DNA of 64,000 nucleotides from Amphirosellinia nigrospora (lineage: Eukaryota; Ascomycota; Sordariomycetes; Xylariales; Xylariaceae), in NCBI GenBank assembly GCA_004123355.1, contig SCHM01000003.1:2294001-2358000 (forward strand), read 5' to 3'. The notes beneath the pieces were generated by a model that was not told the origin of the DNA, did no database searches, and saw only the letters and a program-made list of their open reading frames with translations. Below are positions 10,264 through 22,664 of the stretch, one piece after another (within the stretch, counting starts at the first letter, position 1; every line of letters starts with the position of its first letter). The translations under genes and the position numbers were made by a program.

Positions 10264-13200
10264 TTATATCATACCACCAGGTAATCCTGGGTTGCCTGGG
10301 GTGTTTCTTCCCTGACCGACGATTCTTGATGCGGGAGGGCCGACATGGGTGGGAGGGTTGTTGGCCCGCGGGTTGTTAAAATTCATGTTCATTTTCGCCA
10401 TATCCACCATTGATCTCTGAGGCCGCCTTAGATGAGCGCCAGGCTCACCCTCCGCACTAGTTCTCATAGTGCCTCGACGGTCCGAGCCGTAGGTGGATTC
10501 GTCTGAGGAAAGGCTTTGGGCACTATCACGTTCCACGTTGTCCCGTCCCTGACGAGCAAACGATTCTAGAACTGATCGTACCTTGGTACCATCCTGACGT
10601 CGCCTGGGATTGATCGGGGGCAGAGGCGGCGCAGCTCGGCCGTTGCCACGTGATCGGTTACCCTCTGCCTCCGGCGGCAATGCCACGGTAGGAACCTGAG
10701 AAGTCGACATGACTAAAGTGGGCTCGGATATGTCCCGTGGTCTGACCTTACGCCTTATTGCATCCTGGGGGCCAGAAACATGTCCCGTTGCGCTATCATA
10801 ACTGCCGGTTTGGGCAACTGGCGGCCGAGGGGGTGATAACGTAGCAGGAGTCGGCGGGGCTGAGTTGACCAAAGGCGATACTCCTGGTGAAGTAGGGGAA
10901 GGTTGACCAGAGAGAAAGCCTCTCGGGACATGTAGTTTGCCGTTTGAGTCCAGGTTGGATTGGTTTGCTCTTAGAGAGGCATTTGGGTGCGGTTGCGGAG
11001 GCATAATATGTGAACGTTTGATATCCGTGCCTGGCAATCCGGGTGAACGCATCATCGGGCGAGGAGCCGATCCAGCAGGTCCAAGAGGCATATTTTCGCG
11101 GCTGACCAACCCGTCACTAGAGCGAGGAGGCGCTCTATTATTAGTGCGCACACCGTGACTAGACTCAGACTCGCTACGTTGGCGATCAGTTCGGGAGAGT
11201 GCTTGCGAATTGGGAGGCATATCGCCGTTCCTTAACTCATCGGTTGGTATACGTTGCTGATAATATACGGGGGTGGCACCTGGTCTCGACTAGGTGTTCT
11301 TGACCTCGGTCCTCCGGGCGACTTAGCAACTCTGCGCTGTGGAGATGGGACATCCGGTGGGGGTCCTTGCGGCGCAGGGGGATGCCGCGATTGTGTCTCA
11401 AGCTCCTTTAATCGTTGAAGCTCCCGTCTCGCTTGCCGAAATTGAAGAAGCCCTGGATGTTGTTCCTCACTGCTCCGGGACGTTTCCTTCTCCTCCTTTT
11501 CTTGTCTTAGGTCGCTATCTGCCTCAGCCTGTCCTCTCTGTGATTCACTTCCTGGACTGGCTGTTCTTGATCCACCTGGGCTAATGCCCATCATTTTAAA
11601 TGCCTTAGTCGAAGACGGTTCACGGCCACGATCAACTAGAGAACCTCTGCTACTCCGAGGGCGTAGAATGGCACCAAGCCCACTGGGTCGGGGTAGTGGT
11701 GTTAAATCAACTGTGTCGTCTAGATCCCTGATCTGTGTGGAGATGAAGAACGGCTATCTGTCTCGACATATGAAGTTAGTCTTTCCCGTATACGACGAGC
11801 TCCATCGGCGAGCTGGCTTGCGAATTCGTCCGTTTTCTCCTCGCGTCGTAAAGGTGGGTCCATTTTGCTCTCACTGGGCCGACTAGTGGGTTCCGATAAT
11901 AACGACTCAGCGTCCGCAAGAGGTTCATTGACATCCAAGTCTAGATTCCAATCTCGACCCTGATCGTCCCAAGGGTTGGAACCCGCGCCGTACTCCTGGA
12001 GAGCTTTTGAGCTAGCATTATCGACAGGGAAACGGGATTCAAGTCCGGAGGTGGGAGGAACACCTTCATATATTGATGAAGCATTGCTATTCCCACGTAG
12101 ATGTTGTCGCACCATACCACTCAAACCGCCGCCACCCGTTACAGGCCCAAGTGTCGGCGAGTCTACTGGAGAAGCCCCTTGGGAGTCAACTGCAGGCGAC
12201 GTTGTAATTAGTGAGAGTGGTGTTGGTAAAGCTGAATCCCGCAAAGCTGGGTGTTCTCGATCAGAGGGTCGTCGGAGGTGGATCTGGGGTGATGGCAACG
12301 GTTTAGGCGAGGCAACAGATGATGTCTCACTTCCATCAAAGTCCAAAAACGACATGGGTTGTGTTCCACCTTTCGTAATTGATGACGCCAACTCAGATGT
12401 TGGAACTGTGGGCGAATCCGCCACTGCTTTTCGACCAGGAGACAGTGATCTAGACTGGTTTCTGGATGCAGGTAGATTAGGCTCATCACGAACTTTTTGC
12501 GTAGGTGTCTCTCGTCCTCGTTGTAACAGTACCTGCCTTTCCGCGAATCTGGATTCATCGTAAGGCTGCGCAGGTTTCTGAAATACTCCCAGAGCCGTCG
12601 CTTTGCCCCGATCGTTTGGGTTGATAGATAAGATAGAATTTTCGTCTGTCTCGCTCATCGGGGACTTAGAGGAGCATTGCCATAATTTGATTTGCTTTCC
12701 CCTGTACTTGGAACTCGAACACCGAGGCTTGGTGCGCCTGTTGGTGAAGCGCTTGCAGGGGGGCTGATCGAGCGAAGATTGGGGGCACTACCCTTGGCCA
12801 AAAGCTTTCGCTCGCCGCTCAATCGATCCGTGAATGCAAGCGCTGGCTGTTGACTCAGGTCAGGCGTTCGTGTGCCATAAAGCCGTTGTCGGCTCGAGGT
12901 ATCCACCCGCGATAGGTTACCGGTTCCTGGCTCCTGAGTGTCTTGGCTGAAGAACCCACTCTCGTAGAGACGCCTAGTTCGTGTCACACTTCGCTCAGTG
13001 CCGGAGCTATAGCCACTCGGTGGCTGCCAGTCTTTTAAAGACGGCGTAGGTTGAGAGGAGGTGACTGAGGTAGCCGCAGAAGAATTGCGTGCAATTGATG
13101 GGACCGAGGACAATGTGGAAGAGGTTTCCCGCTTCCGATTGTAACTGCTGAAGGTCGGCGATTCCGGGCGAGGCGGGTCAAGTTCAGTTGGAGAGTCTCT

Positions 13201-13860
13201 CTGGTCATCATGTGCATCTAATTCATCCGGCTCATTGTGCGATAGCTCCCGCTCCTTCTCAGCCCGTCTCCATTTTTGGAAGGCCGATTGCGCCACATCA
13301 TCGTCGTACAACGCGCGACCACTCATACCGCCATCTATTGTTCTGGACGGGTTGGCGCTGGCAGGTATCTTATAGATTTTTTGGCGTCCACCAAAAAGGT
13401 TGTTACCCTCGGTGGGTTTGGCGCGGCTCATTATGCTGCCTGATTTGAGCGAGTCTGCATCGTCCGAATGGTAGGAATCCATCCGAGCGAAAGGCGAGGC
13501 GGCCTTGATTGACTCGACCTCGGCAATGTCCCCCAGCCCGTGGAATGAGGCCAGATCCATTTTTGACTGTCTCTTAGGGAATAGTACGCTGTCGTCACTT
13601 GCTTTGCCGATTTTGGTATTCGGGTCATCTTGCTCCCGTAACATCGAGAACCGTGCCGACAACCCCGTCATGAGTAGACTGGTGCGAAAATCGTCGTTGG
13701 ATGGTAATACAGCGGCCAAGTCGAGTTCCTTCTTCTCGGTCTCCTGTGATTTTTTCCCTTTCCTGAAACCACGAAAGGGCATTGAAGATTCTGAGTCCTG
13801 AGAAGGACGAGGAACACCATCCTCCTCCTTACCCCTCCTTTTCGTCCTGAAACGATTCAT
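10264..13860 (-). CDS. Large intrinsically disordered conserved fungal protein
   Basis: Intron-less gene of about 3.6 kb (about 1,195 residues) with ATG at 13858-13860. The N-terminus is basic (MNRFRTKRRGKEED), followed by FRGFRKGKK and DDFRTSLLMTGLSARFSMLREQDDP, the most ordered-looking part. The rest is rich in Ser, Pro, Arg and Gln with many SP and PP runs, and it includes SAFQKWRRAEKERELSHNE and a short charged helix QARRELQRLKELE near the C-terminal third. No catalytic domain is seen. The frame shifts at about 12660 (a C run), 11735 and 11270-11225, with seamless continuation each time. It reads like a conserved Pezizomycotina protein of unknown function, perhaps a scaffold or cytoskeletal/polarity protein (inference). 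The 13.86-16.4 kb upstream stretch could hold a long 5' leader. Confidence 0.75.
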
Positions 13861-16555
13861 CGTTCCTATTCTGTCTTGTTAGGGGAATTTGCAACCGGTG
13901 TAGTGGTTCGCAAAACACGTCAACGAAAACCTCCTGAGTAGATCGATAGTTATGGTGCACAGCTCGCCATCAAGTGAATATTCAGGAACAGGTTGGGTGC
14001 TACAAGCAAGCAAGCAGGCCAGTCCAGGTAATGAGGTAGAGATGCTGTCACAAATGGCAAGTCTTTAGTAGGCGTCCCAGTTCGGGGTAGAATAGCCGTT
14101 TGAAGGAATCAGAGTTGTTGCGGTGGTAATTCTAATACGACAAGGGATGCCCGGTTAGTCAAGTCACTTTCAAAGATTGTAGTGCATACATGGTGACGAC
14201 CAGGGTCTTCAGGGGTTCGTGACAAGGGATTCAAGCATGGCGAACCAGGATAAGAAAAGTAGGTATAGTCGAGACCTAACGGCCGAGACCGAGCCATCAC
14301 AGCACAAGCAGCTCCGCTTGCATTGGATAGTCACTCATTTTGTGGTGCACCAAAAGTAGCACCCAAGAACAGCGTCACTTGAACCGGGAATGCGGTGCAG
14401 ATTGTTGGACAAATTTTACCTGATGTTCATCCAAGCCGTGTGTCGGGAGTGTTTCATAGACAGAAGAGAACCAGGCTCGCTTGTGCTACAGGCCCAAGCA
14501 TGAAATGTCTAGGCCGCGGGGATCATACATACAATCAATCAATCAATCAATCAATCGAACAGCTGCAGGCGGGTCCAGTTCTCGGATTACCAACGGGTTG
14601 GTCAAGTGGAACGAAGGCACAAGAAACAAAATTGGGTTCCTTCGCAAGTTATCGTGATTGGTAGTGGCAGACGCAGAGATGGTCGTCGTAGTGCGGTCGG
14701 TGTTGCACGAAGTGTCGATGGTTCCTGCAGAGTAGGCTTATTGCAGCAAGGCAGATGTGGTGATCCGATGCCGTGGCAGCTAGGCCGTAGATTCGTCTTG
14801 GAATCGATATTGGGAAACTGTCGGAGTCGGGATCGGGATTGATATCGATATGCTGGTCAGAACGGCCCTGGAAGTAGCCCTGATGTCGGGTTGTCGATTC
14901 GTATAGCAGGTCAAGTCTCTCAAACGAAAGTGAGGTGAGTAAACGAAGGAATAGCAGGCCAAGGTTTGGCTTGGCTCGTCTGTTGCGTTGGGCCGTAGTC
15001 GGGTTCGGTGGTCGCAGGAAAGGAATGACTCGGGCAAGAGCGAGGAGAAACAAATGAGTGTGTGGTAAATTGAGGGCAGGGAACGAACGGTGTCGACGAC
15101 GTGGAGAAAGAGATAGACGAAGAGAGGAGGATAACTACGCTACGCGCTGCTCGGTGGGTAGCGAGCGGTTGATCAATGGTACCTGCTTTTCCAGGTTCGC
15201 CCACTGCCGCTGCACTTTGACGGGGAAATGAAGGTGCTGGATGGATCTGGTGTGGCAGTCTCGGCTCACGTACCTCGAGCTAAAGAAAACACTGTTTCGA
15301 TACTGGAATTACCATGATGTAGTGGCTCGTCCCTACTAAATGGTACTTAGCACGGACAGCAAGTAACTACAACCTGAGGTACTCTTGCTCTCGGTCTACT
15401 CAGTATAAACGAAAAGCTACTGCAGTCGATATGCATCAATGATACGTACAGTATCTGCATGTGCTGTGAACGTTTGATCATCCCATGTACAGCGTGGCGT
15501 ACCACTTACTAGTCAAGATATCCCCTGCACAGAGGCGTGTATGTAGCACTAGAATAGGGGCGGATGCAAGGATGAGGGCGCCGTAGAACGACGGACACTG
15601 TCTTTTCGCCTGTCTAGCGGTTAGCGTCTATAATCGCTGGCTTGGCTGTCAGCCTGTGAGACAAGGTTGTATCTTACAGTGTATCTAGCAATAGGTAAGT
15701 ACGCATTACAGTACAGGTACGTACCTACTGCAGAGATCCTGTTCCGTCACATTGGTAAACCTAAGACACTTTACGGCATATTAGGTACCTAAGGTGTCTA
15801 CGGAATTTAACTATAAACAAGTTAAGAGCAGGTAGTAAGTTTATTTCAAAAGATTGCTTTACATCTACATCTACTCAGTACCTGAGTCATCCATCCGGAC
15901 AGTGTCTTATTAATGCTTATCCCCACACGGTAGCTTTGATGGGTGCTAAACAACCTTAACTGTCAGGGGCAATTCCCGAAACCGTGGTTGGCTAAGCCTT
16001 TGGGACGATCTGCCGTTCAGTCCTTATCATAAACAGCTGAGGCCGTTTGGTTTCATGGATATGATAAAGAAAGCCACCAAGACGTTGCTGTAATACGACC
16101 TACCTAAGGATGCTGTAGAAAGAACTTCTATTTATTTATCTTCAACTGCCGAACCTACCTAGGTTAGGCAGTATTCTGCTGTGCTGTATTGTAGCCTGGG
16201 CTATTCAGTCTGGTCGGTATCGGTCTCGCGGTGTGGCCTATCTCAACCGGGGAAATAGCTTGTGTGATCTGGAGATACATCAAACACTTGCAAAACATTG
16301 CATATCAGAACACGTTGCATTATAGTTGTATAATACCAACCCGACGACAGCGATGGTAGCAGCGGCCTCGCTATAGGTTGTGCAGTTATTGTCCGGCCAA
16401 ATCTATCCCGTTCCAATCAAGGCGAACCATCTATATCATCCCGAGACATGTCTGGCTTGTCGCACATATTTGACACAACTTTAACAATTGCCCGGGGAAC
16501 GGGGGCTACCCGCGGCGTCATAGATCACATCGATCAAGCCAGCTATACCTTACCA

Positions 16556-16556
<1 letters not shown>
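13861..16556. other. Long non-coding interval upstream of the disordered-protein gene
   Basis: No recognisable gene in 2.7 kb. It contains a (CAAT)6 microsatellite and scattered ACCTAGGT-type palindromes. Open frames on the minus strand at 14649-15204 lack motifs and change composition along their length. Confidence 0.5.
14532..14556. repeat. (CAAT)n microsatellite
   Basis: About six tandem CAAT units, about 670 bases upstream of the start of the minus-strand gene at 13860. Confidence 0.8.
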
Positions 16557-16557
<1 letters not shown>

Positions 16558-16589
<32 letters not shown>

Positions 16590-16611
16590 TTGCTTTGCTT
16601 TGCTTTGCTTA
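16558..16611. repeat. Poly-T (29) followed by (GCTTT)5
   Basis: A 29-base T run continues directly into about five GCTTT units. On the opposite strand this is a long A run next to AAAGC repeats, like the tail of a retroposed sequence, but no body of such an element is recognised beside it. Confidence 0.75.
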
Positions 16612-18285
16612 TTTCTATTTTCTTTCGTGACACTCTGCCGCTTCTCAGCTCTCCCCTATCATGCAGTCCCCACCCCACCAGCTGCAGCCCACGAAAATGT
16701 ACGGTCGACAGGAAGCCCTGCGACGAGCTGATAGGATTTTGTTGGCTGAGAATGAATCTCGCCAAGATAGTGCCATAGCCAGTCATGCTTGAATTCAGTA
16801 GAGTACGGTTAGCAGTAGTAAATACAGGGGCTCGCGAGAGCATTGGTGTCTCGGAGCGCTGGCGTAGACCACACACAGTGTTGATAGTGTCCGCCGTAAA
16901 AGGACGATATACTCCTTCATTTCTTGCACACGCCCTGTCTCTCTTGGGGTTATATAGACATGCAGGGTGATCCTGGCACCAAATGGGCCTGCAGGTCCCA
17001 TCATCCCGGATCAGTCTGCAAATCCGCGGGCCAATGATGTCGCCGTTCCTGGCGCTTGACCAAATTTGACCCTGAGAACTTGTCCTGCAGCACCCCGAAT
17101 GAGTCTTTGTCATGTTCACCTGTTCAGCTTGCTCTTGTATTCTTCATCTTGGTCTTTAGCGCTTTCCTTAATCATACTCCAATTGCTCTACCAGTACTGC
17201 ACGAGTTCTGATTGAACCATCCGCGTAAAGCAGACGTTGAGCTAACCGTCCAGTACCGTACTTAGTGTAAACATAGAATGAACGGGAAAAAGCAATATAG
17301 TGTGTAAGCGTTAAAGCGGGTGGAGGTGGGCCTCATCTCATTTCATCTTTTTTTCTTTCTCAACAATTCGCCTCAACCTTCCAAGCAACTTGAGGTACTC
17401 TCATCAAACCCGATATCCACACATAACAAGATGACGCCACCCCAACGCTGCGGCATACATATTGTTATAGACGAAGTGTTTAGCAGAATCATAACGCATC
17501 GAAATGTCTCAAATGTCGTGCAGCATCTCGATTGAAGCTATGAACTGGTGTTCTGAGACAAGACGAAATGATGTCTAATCCACCCTTCCCGAGTGACGGG
17601 CCCGCAACCGATCCCAAATTGGACTTTAGCTCTAAAGAGGCCGAACCGAACGCTGATCAGTCGGCCTTATGAGATTCGAACATGCAGAAAAATTCCTTCG
17701 CCCCATTTGACCCAAACGAACGGGGCCACTTGGGCATACCATGCTAATAATGCCGAACTGCAGACCTGCTAATATAGGGAGGTTATAGAGCAGCAATCCG
17801 GTAGCTCCATGAGAAAACGCCGTCTTCTCAATTTAGGTAGTGACATGGTGGGGATTTGTGGCCATGTAAATTAAGTGTCTTATTAACATAGCAAAGTTAT
17901 TTGCTCTATTCTGCTGGGCATAACGTCATCCCCTCTGCTTGTAAAGGTGATCAGCCTTATTTAATATTAAGCTGACGGGAGATGACGGCATCGTCATATT
18001 TTTGCGCCCAACGTTGCTTACAAAGTCGGATACAATAAAAGGCTTTGGTGGTTACGAGTGGAACGTGGGAATGGAATCTTGGAACGTGATAATACCTGGT
18101 CGATATGGCATCGTTATATAGGTACTATGACACTTCTAGCAGCATTTGGTTATGTACGAAGTATATCCAAGCGTACCTAGGTATATCACAACGATTTGTG
18201 ATCCGCCTATGTTCGTCCCATTCCATCTTTGTGGCTCCCAGTAATGCCATCTTGTGAACCAGCTTTAGTGATAGCTCACATACGC
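16612..18285. other. Non-coding interval
   Basis: No gene recognised. A 189-codon minus-strand frame (16550-17119) crosses the poly-T tract and is rejected. A short 34-codon plus-strand frame starting at 17431 after a CT-rich leader has no recognisable content. Confidence 0.4.
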
Positions 18286-18362
18286 GAGCGCTCTAGATTT
18301 AGCTGCTGGTCAGTACTATACAGGAGCCGGCCGCTTGAGATCGTGGGTTCGATTCTCCGCTG
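18286..18362 (+). other. tRNA-like relic
   Basis: GGGTTCGATTCTC at about 18346 resembles a T-loop / pol III B box with a one-base mismatch, and it is preceded by ATCGT as in many fungal tRNAs. About 40 bases upstream, TTTAGCTGCTGGTCAGTACTATAC resembles a D-arm region. AGCG and CGCT could start and close an acceptor stem, but the T stem and acceptor do not pair fully. A degraded tRNA or tRNA-derived SINE head is the best guess. Confidence 0.3.
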
Positions 18363-20070
18363 GGGAATCTCCCGTCACCAAGCCCGAGCCAGCACTTAGC
18401 CCAACCCTGACAAACCAATTATCGACCCGGTTTATATTCGTGATTGTCTACGGCACAACGCGGCTTAATGTGGCCAAGGAGCAGGCAAAGAACCATAGGT
18501 GGTAGGCAGGATCATTGTCCGTTCGTTCCAGGAATTGATTAATACAACAGCTCGTGATACCTACTTAGGTAGAGCCAGAATAGAATAGTACCTATGCACA
18601 CACACATGACAACTGAAACAGTACAGCATATCACATTACGGGTTACACCATGGCACTCATCATAAAAACATATCGTCATATGGCATATTTCTCAGATACC
18701 TTGGCATGGTAGATGGTAACTAGGACATGCTGTTACGCGAATCGTAAGTTTTGAAATAGAGTAGGTCGGCTAAGAGTGGCATGTTAATTCCTATTGCCGC
18801 CTGACTCATGACGGAAATAAGTCGCGTGGTTTGGATACCAGTCCCTCAGATCACCACTCCGGAGTCTCCCGTTGCCGTTTGCTAGATTCTCCGGGGAACC
18901 CCATAGTCCCCCATACCTACCTAGGTCCAGCGTGGGGTACGAGACCACTGCTAGGTACCTTACGTACCAGCTGTGACTACAGTATACCACCTATACCAGA
19001 CCTATACACCTACTACTAAGGTATGTAACCTAACCTTAGGTCGTACAGGGATCAGCAGTGGCGATGAGTGAGATTGCCGGCCATCTCTGCATCTCAAGTG
19101 TAAATGAGTATAGTACGTAGGGAGACGTCACTGATCAAATCGCACACAAGTTGATATTGCGGCAATTATCATATCCTACGTGCCGCCCGTGCATGCGCAT
19201 ATGCCAATCAGCTGAAAGCGACCACTCTGAGCTGAGCGTCGGGGCTCTCACCTGACCTCCGATCCAGAGGGCTCAAAGTTTGGGTCTGTCGTCCTTCTGG
19301 AATAAGAGGCTTTACAGCAGCGGGAAACTTCCTCTCACGTCGTCGCATCGCCGAGCTAGCTTGTAAATAGTGCGTCCGTAAAGGAAGGACGGTGCCGAGA
19401 AACTACTCTTCCAAATCTGCTGCGATGCTCTCGCAACTAGTTGCGATGTCGGGCTGGTTTGAGACAGACAACTGATAACCTTTTCTCTTATGTTTATCCA
19501 TCGTCTAACAGAAAAGCTAAGCCGCCAGTAGGATCACAAGGAAAGATCTCGACCATCAAGCACCAGTGCGGGATTAGGTACCTAGGTAGGGTCAAGCCTT
19601 TGCCAAGCCCAACGGACACCGCCCCAAGGATCTCACTCCTACAGCCATGATTCGTGTGATTGGTGAACTGGCGCCGTCACAGCACTCACCGAGGGTGGCG
19701 GCTGCGGGGTAGCTTGCTGGTTTTCGCCTTTGTGTGTGCAAGATTTCCTATATTGGATGCCTGCGGCACCGGCAAGCGCCTCGCTAGGCTACCCCAATTG
19801 CGGATTGACGTCGGCGTACGTCCCTAGGTGCATACATGGTTGTTTCGTGTGCAGCCTTCTTCCCTACCCTGCCTACACCAAGCCCATGGCGCCCATGGCT
19901 GGGGACGGCGGAATCAATACCAGCCAACCACCGCGCTCCGATGTTTCTTAGGGAAATTGTAATGGTGGCGCGGAGCTTAACGTTCGATGAGCTGACTCTC
20001 GGCGAAAAGGGCAACGAGAAGTGTGTGGGGGGACGCGCAACACAAAAACGCTCATCCGATGGCCCATTGT
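18363..20070. other. Non-coding interval with ACCTAGGT palindromes
   Basis: No gene recognised. Palindromic ACCTAGGT or GGTACC motifs occur at about 18175, 18915, 18951 and 19576. The last 200 bases before 20071 probably hold the promoter of the small Cys-rich gene. Confidence 0.4.
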
Positions 20071-20082
20071 GGTATATATAAA
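20071..20082 (+). promoter_or_regulatory. TATA box of the small Cys-rich gene
   Basis: GTATATATAAAG lies about 190 bases upstream of the ATG at 20269. The intervening leader is C/T-rich (CTCTCTCCCTTTCTCC, then CTACTCTCTCACG), the usual form of a fungal core promoter and start-site region. Confidence 0.55.
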
Positions 20083-20268
20083 GAGAGACAGGTCGTCCGA
20101 CCTCTGTATAAGTGCTCTCTCCCTTTCTCCAGACACATTCTCAACAGCCTACCTACTCTCTCACGAAGAAGAAATTTATCTACACTACTACAGTCCTACT
20201 CTCGTCCTAGGATCCAAATATTCCGAAAAACCTGAGTCATCCTTCCACGACAGCTATCAATATCAACC

Positions 20269-20364
20269 ATGTATCCTTCACACTGTTGCCAGTGCGGTGG
20301 CGTGTTCGTCATCAACTCAGACTGCTCCTGGTGCAAGCACAAAGAATGCACCAAGTGTGCCTAA
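20269..20364 (+). CDS. 31-residue Cys-rich (zinc-ribbon-like) small protein
   Basis: The frame runs from ATG at 20269 to TAA at 20362-20364. It begins MYPSHCCQCGG and ends CSWCKHKECTKCA. The Cys pattern is CC-x-CGG ... C-x2-C-x4-C-x2-C, with a His in the second loop. This is the layout of very short fungal proteins built from two knuckles of a zinc ribbon. The upstream AACC before the ATG, the CT-rich leader and a clear TATA box support real expression. There is no signal peptide, so it should be cytosolic or nuclear, perhaps metal-binding; function unknown. It lies inside a longer open frame in another phase (20021-20464) that has no recognisable content. Confidence 0.6.
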   Translation: MYPSHCCQCGGVFVINSDCSWCKHKECTKCA

Positions 20365-22640
20365 AGGACTAGCTTCACGTTATCAAAGGACAAAGAAAAG
20401 AACAGAGAGTGCGTCATCTCCCACCGTTTTCGCCCTAAGGCTCTATCCGCTAACTAAGCCATAGTTTTGATATGGCGCCATCAACAAGATAACCAAACAC
20501 GTCCTGAAACATCTGAAAGATATCATGGGAAATTGAGAGATACCAAGCCCGTGTCTTTTTCTACCAGCACACACGGCTCTTTGCGACAGCAAAACTGAGT
20601 GAAAGCGCTTCAATGGACTTCCATCGTGCGCAAACGAGCGAGTGAGAGGGATTTTTAGGCCGGGGGTGTGTAGCCTTAGGAACTTGGCGTTTGATTTTGG
20701 AAACCCTGCTCATCAAAAGTATGATATCAGGTTGTGTGGCATTACGATGTACCAGAATGATTCGCGATCTTCAGCACATAGATACCCTTCAATTTAGCTT
20801 ACAATTGATTTTGATTCAAGAAACGATAGTTTAAATCACGTGTTTCGAAGCATACAGTCTAGTTCGACAGGTCGCAAAATGTGTGCCAGGCGCCAAGAGG
20901 ATTTCCCTCGGCATTCGAAAATGAATACTTCTGAGAACAGCCGACGAAACTCGTATGGTAGTGCATATCGATGTTGTTCCGTACAATGCAAGCTAGGTAG
21001 TTTCTTTGGCATACTATGCGTCACACAAATCGGTCATCGTTAGATTCTATGTTCCCCGCGCCGGGGATAAGGCACGTAGTTGCTTATTGGGGTTAAGCAG
21101 GGTATCCATGGAGCGTTCCGGACCGAGATCCAATAAAGATAGAACCCTGTCCAATATACATAGAATTCATGACTATCGTTCGATAATTGTTCTTTCGCTA
21201 AAGTTTGTGAGTAGGCCACCGATAGGGGCTACATGTCTCGCTTCATGAAGCAGGCTCACATCAGATGAGATGTTCATTGGTCGTGCCGTTTCTCGGCGAA
21301 TATCTGGGAGGACAAGAAGAGAGGTAATCTTCATGTACACACGTAACACTGACGTGTCAGGCTTTTTAGGGACGCTCACAGCTTTCAGGAGACACTAAAG
21401 AGGGCAAGGCATAAACTCACCAGGATACCTCATCGATAGAAAAGAAAAGAATTTCTTGCGTACAGTTAAGCTGTGCTACCAACGTGATAGCGTCTTACAT
21501 CGACGTGTGGTCGAAATAAGCCTCATGGATATCGGTAGCAGACAACTAAGAAGTTCACATAGAACGGACGAGTCTCGAAGGCAACATTGATGAGACTCGT
21601 CAGAGATCTACCTAATTTACTTCATTCTTCCTATTTATTGTGAGAACTGTGTGAGTACCTAAGCTCCGGACAGACGTGCAGAACATCTTAGCAGAGGCCC
21701 CTTCCAAAAAACAAGCTTTGGTTTTAAAACATTGCAATAATCAGATATAAAATTTTATATAAATGGTAATCACCAGTGTAGTATATTCTTGACTACTAAA
21801 GTCCACGCCTCTATCTACATTGTATAAGCGGCAAATGTCAGCGTTAACATCACAAACTAGAACTGCCTAGTGGATTTTCCACTATATACACTAAAAATGT
21901 ACCAAGGGAGCAGACCAGAGATACTAAGAGAGTACTAGGTTAGTTACTTAGGAATTGTGGTACATGGTATTTTGAGTAGGATGGCCGCCTTGATGAAACA
22001 GTTAAAAAAAGTAACCAATTAGATCCAAGGTCTGGATACCTAGGTACCTAGGGACTGTGACTCCACAATCTGCTGCATCTCATCACACATTATCAACGAG
22101 GGATTGTAATGCTTCAGAGATATGCTTTATAATGACCTACCGCCTCAAGTACCCAAACATCGAGTAGGACTTCGAGAGACCCTTCTTGTGTAACAACTGC
22201 TACAAGTTTAATGGTATTACCATGCTGCGGTAGCTATGGCACCATCATTGTCACCGTCGCGCGAGTCAGGCCGTTTCAAGCTATCCCTTGAATGCCCTTC
22301 AGCTACGTGACGTAAAAGTGGTATCGAAGACCTTCTTGCTGATGCAAGTCACGAAGCTGAGCCCCCTGAGATATCCAAGGGCTGTCTAGTCTGCCATTCA
22401 GACTTGATGTAATGGAAGATCTCTGGATTCAGTCTGCCCAAGATGGGTCTCTCTCTTTGTTTAATAAGAAGCGAATTCTACGTATATGAGGTGCTAAATC
22501 TCCTCACATCTTCATTTGGAACTTGCCTAAGCAGCCAAGGTATATAAAAAAGAACATATTTTTGATATTATATCAGATACTAACGCTCTGGCGAGACGAA
22601 CCGCGCTTTATTTCCCGCAAAACCAAGCGTCAAGGATATA
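20365..22640. other. Non-coding interval
   Basis: No gene recognised in 2.3 kb. It has an ordinary AT-leaning composition, with a TACCTAGGTACCTAGGG palindromic motif at about 22039. Confidence 0.4.
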
Positions 22641-22664
22641 AATTCTGTTTCCCACTGTTTCGAC

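Noticed and set aside
14649-15204. Overlapping minus-strand open frames of 85-134 codons
   Set aside because: Two phases are open at once, with Ser/Arg/Pro-rich low-complexity translation and no motif. Likely promoter or leader sequence.
16550-17119. 189-codon open frame on the minus strand
   Set aside because: It ends in a poly-Lys run created by the 29-base T tract, has no motif, and no support from neighbours.
20021-20464. 147-codon open frame overlapping the small Cys-rich gene
   Set aside because: It begins upstream of the TATA-driven leader and reads through TATA and CT-rich sequence. The short frame with the Cys pattern is the better explanation.
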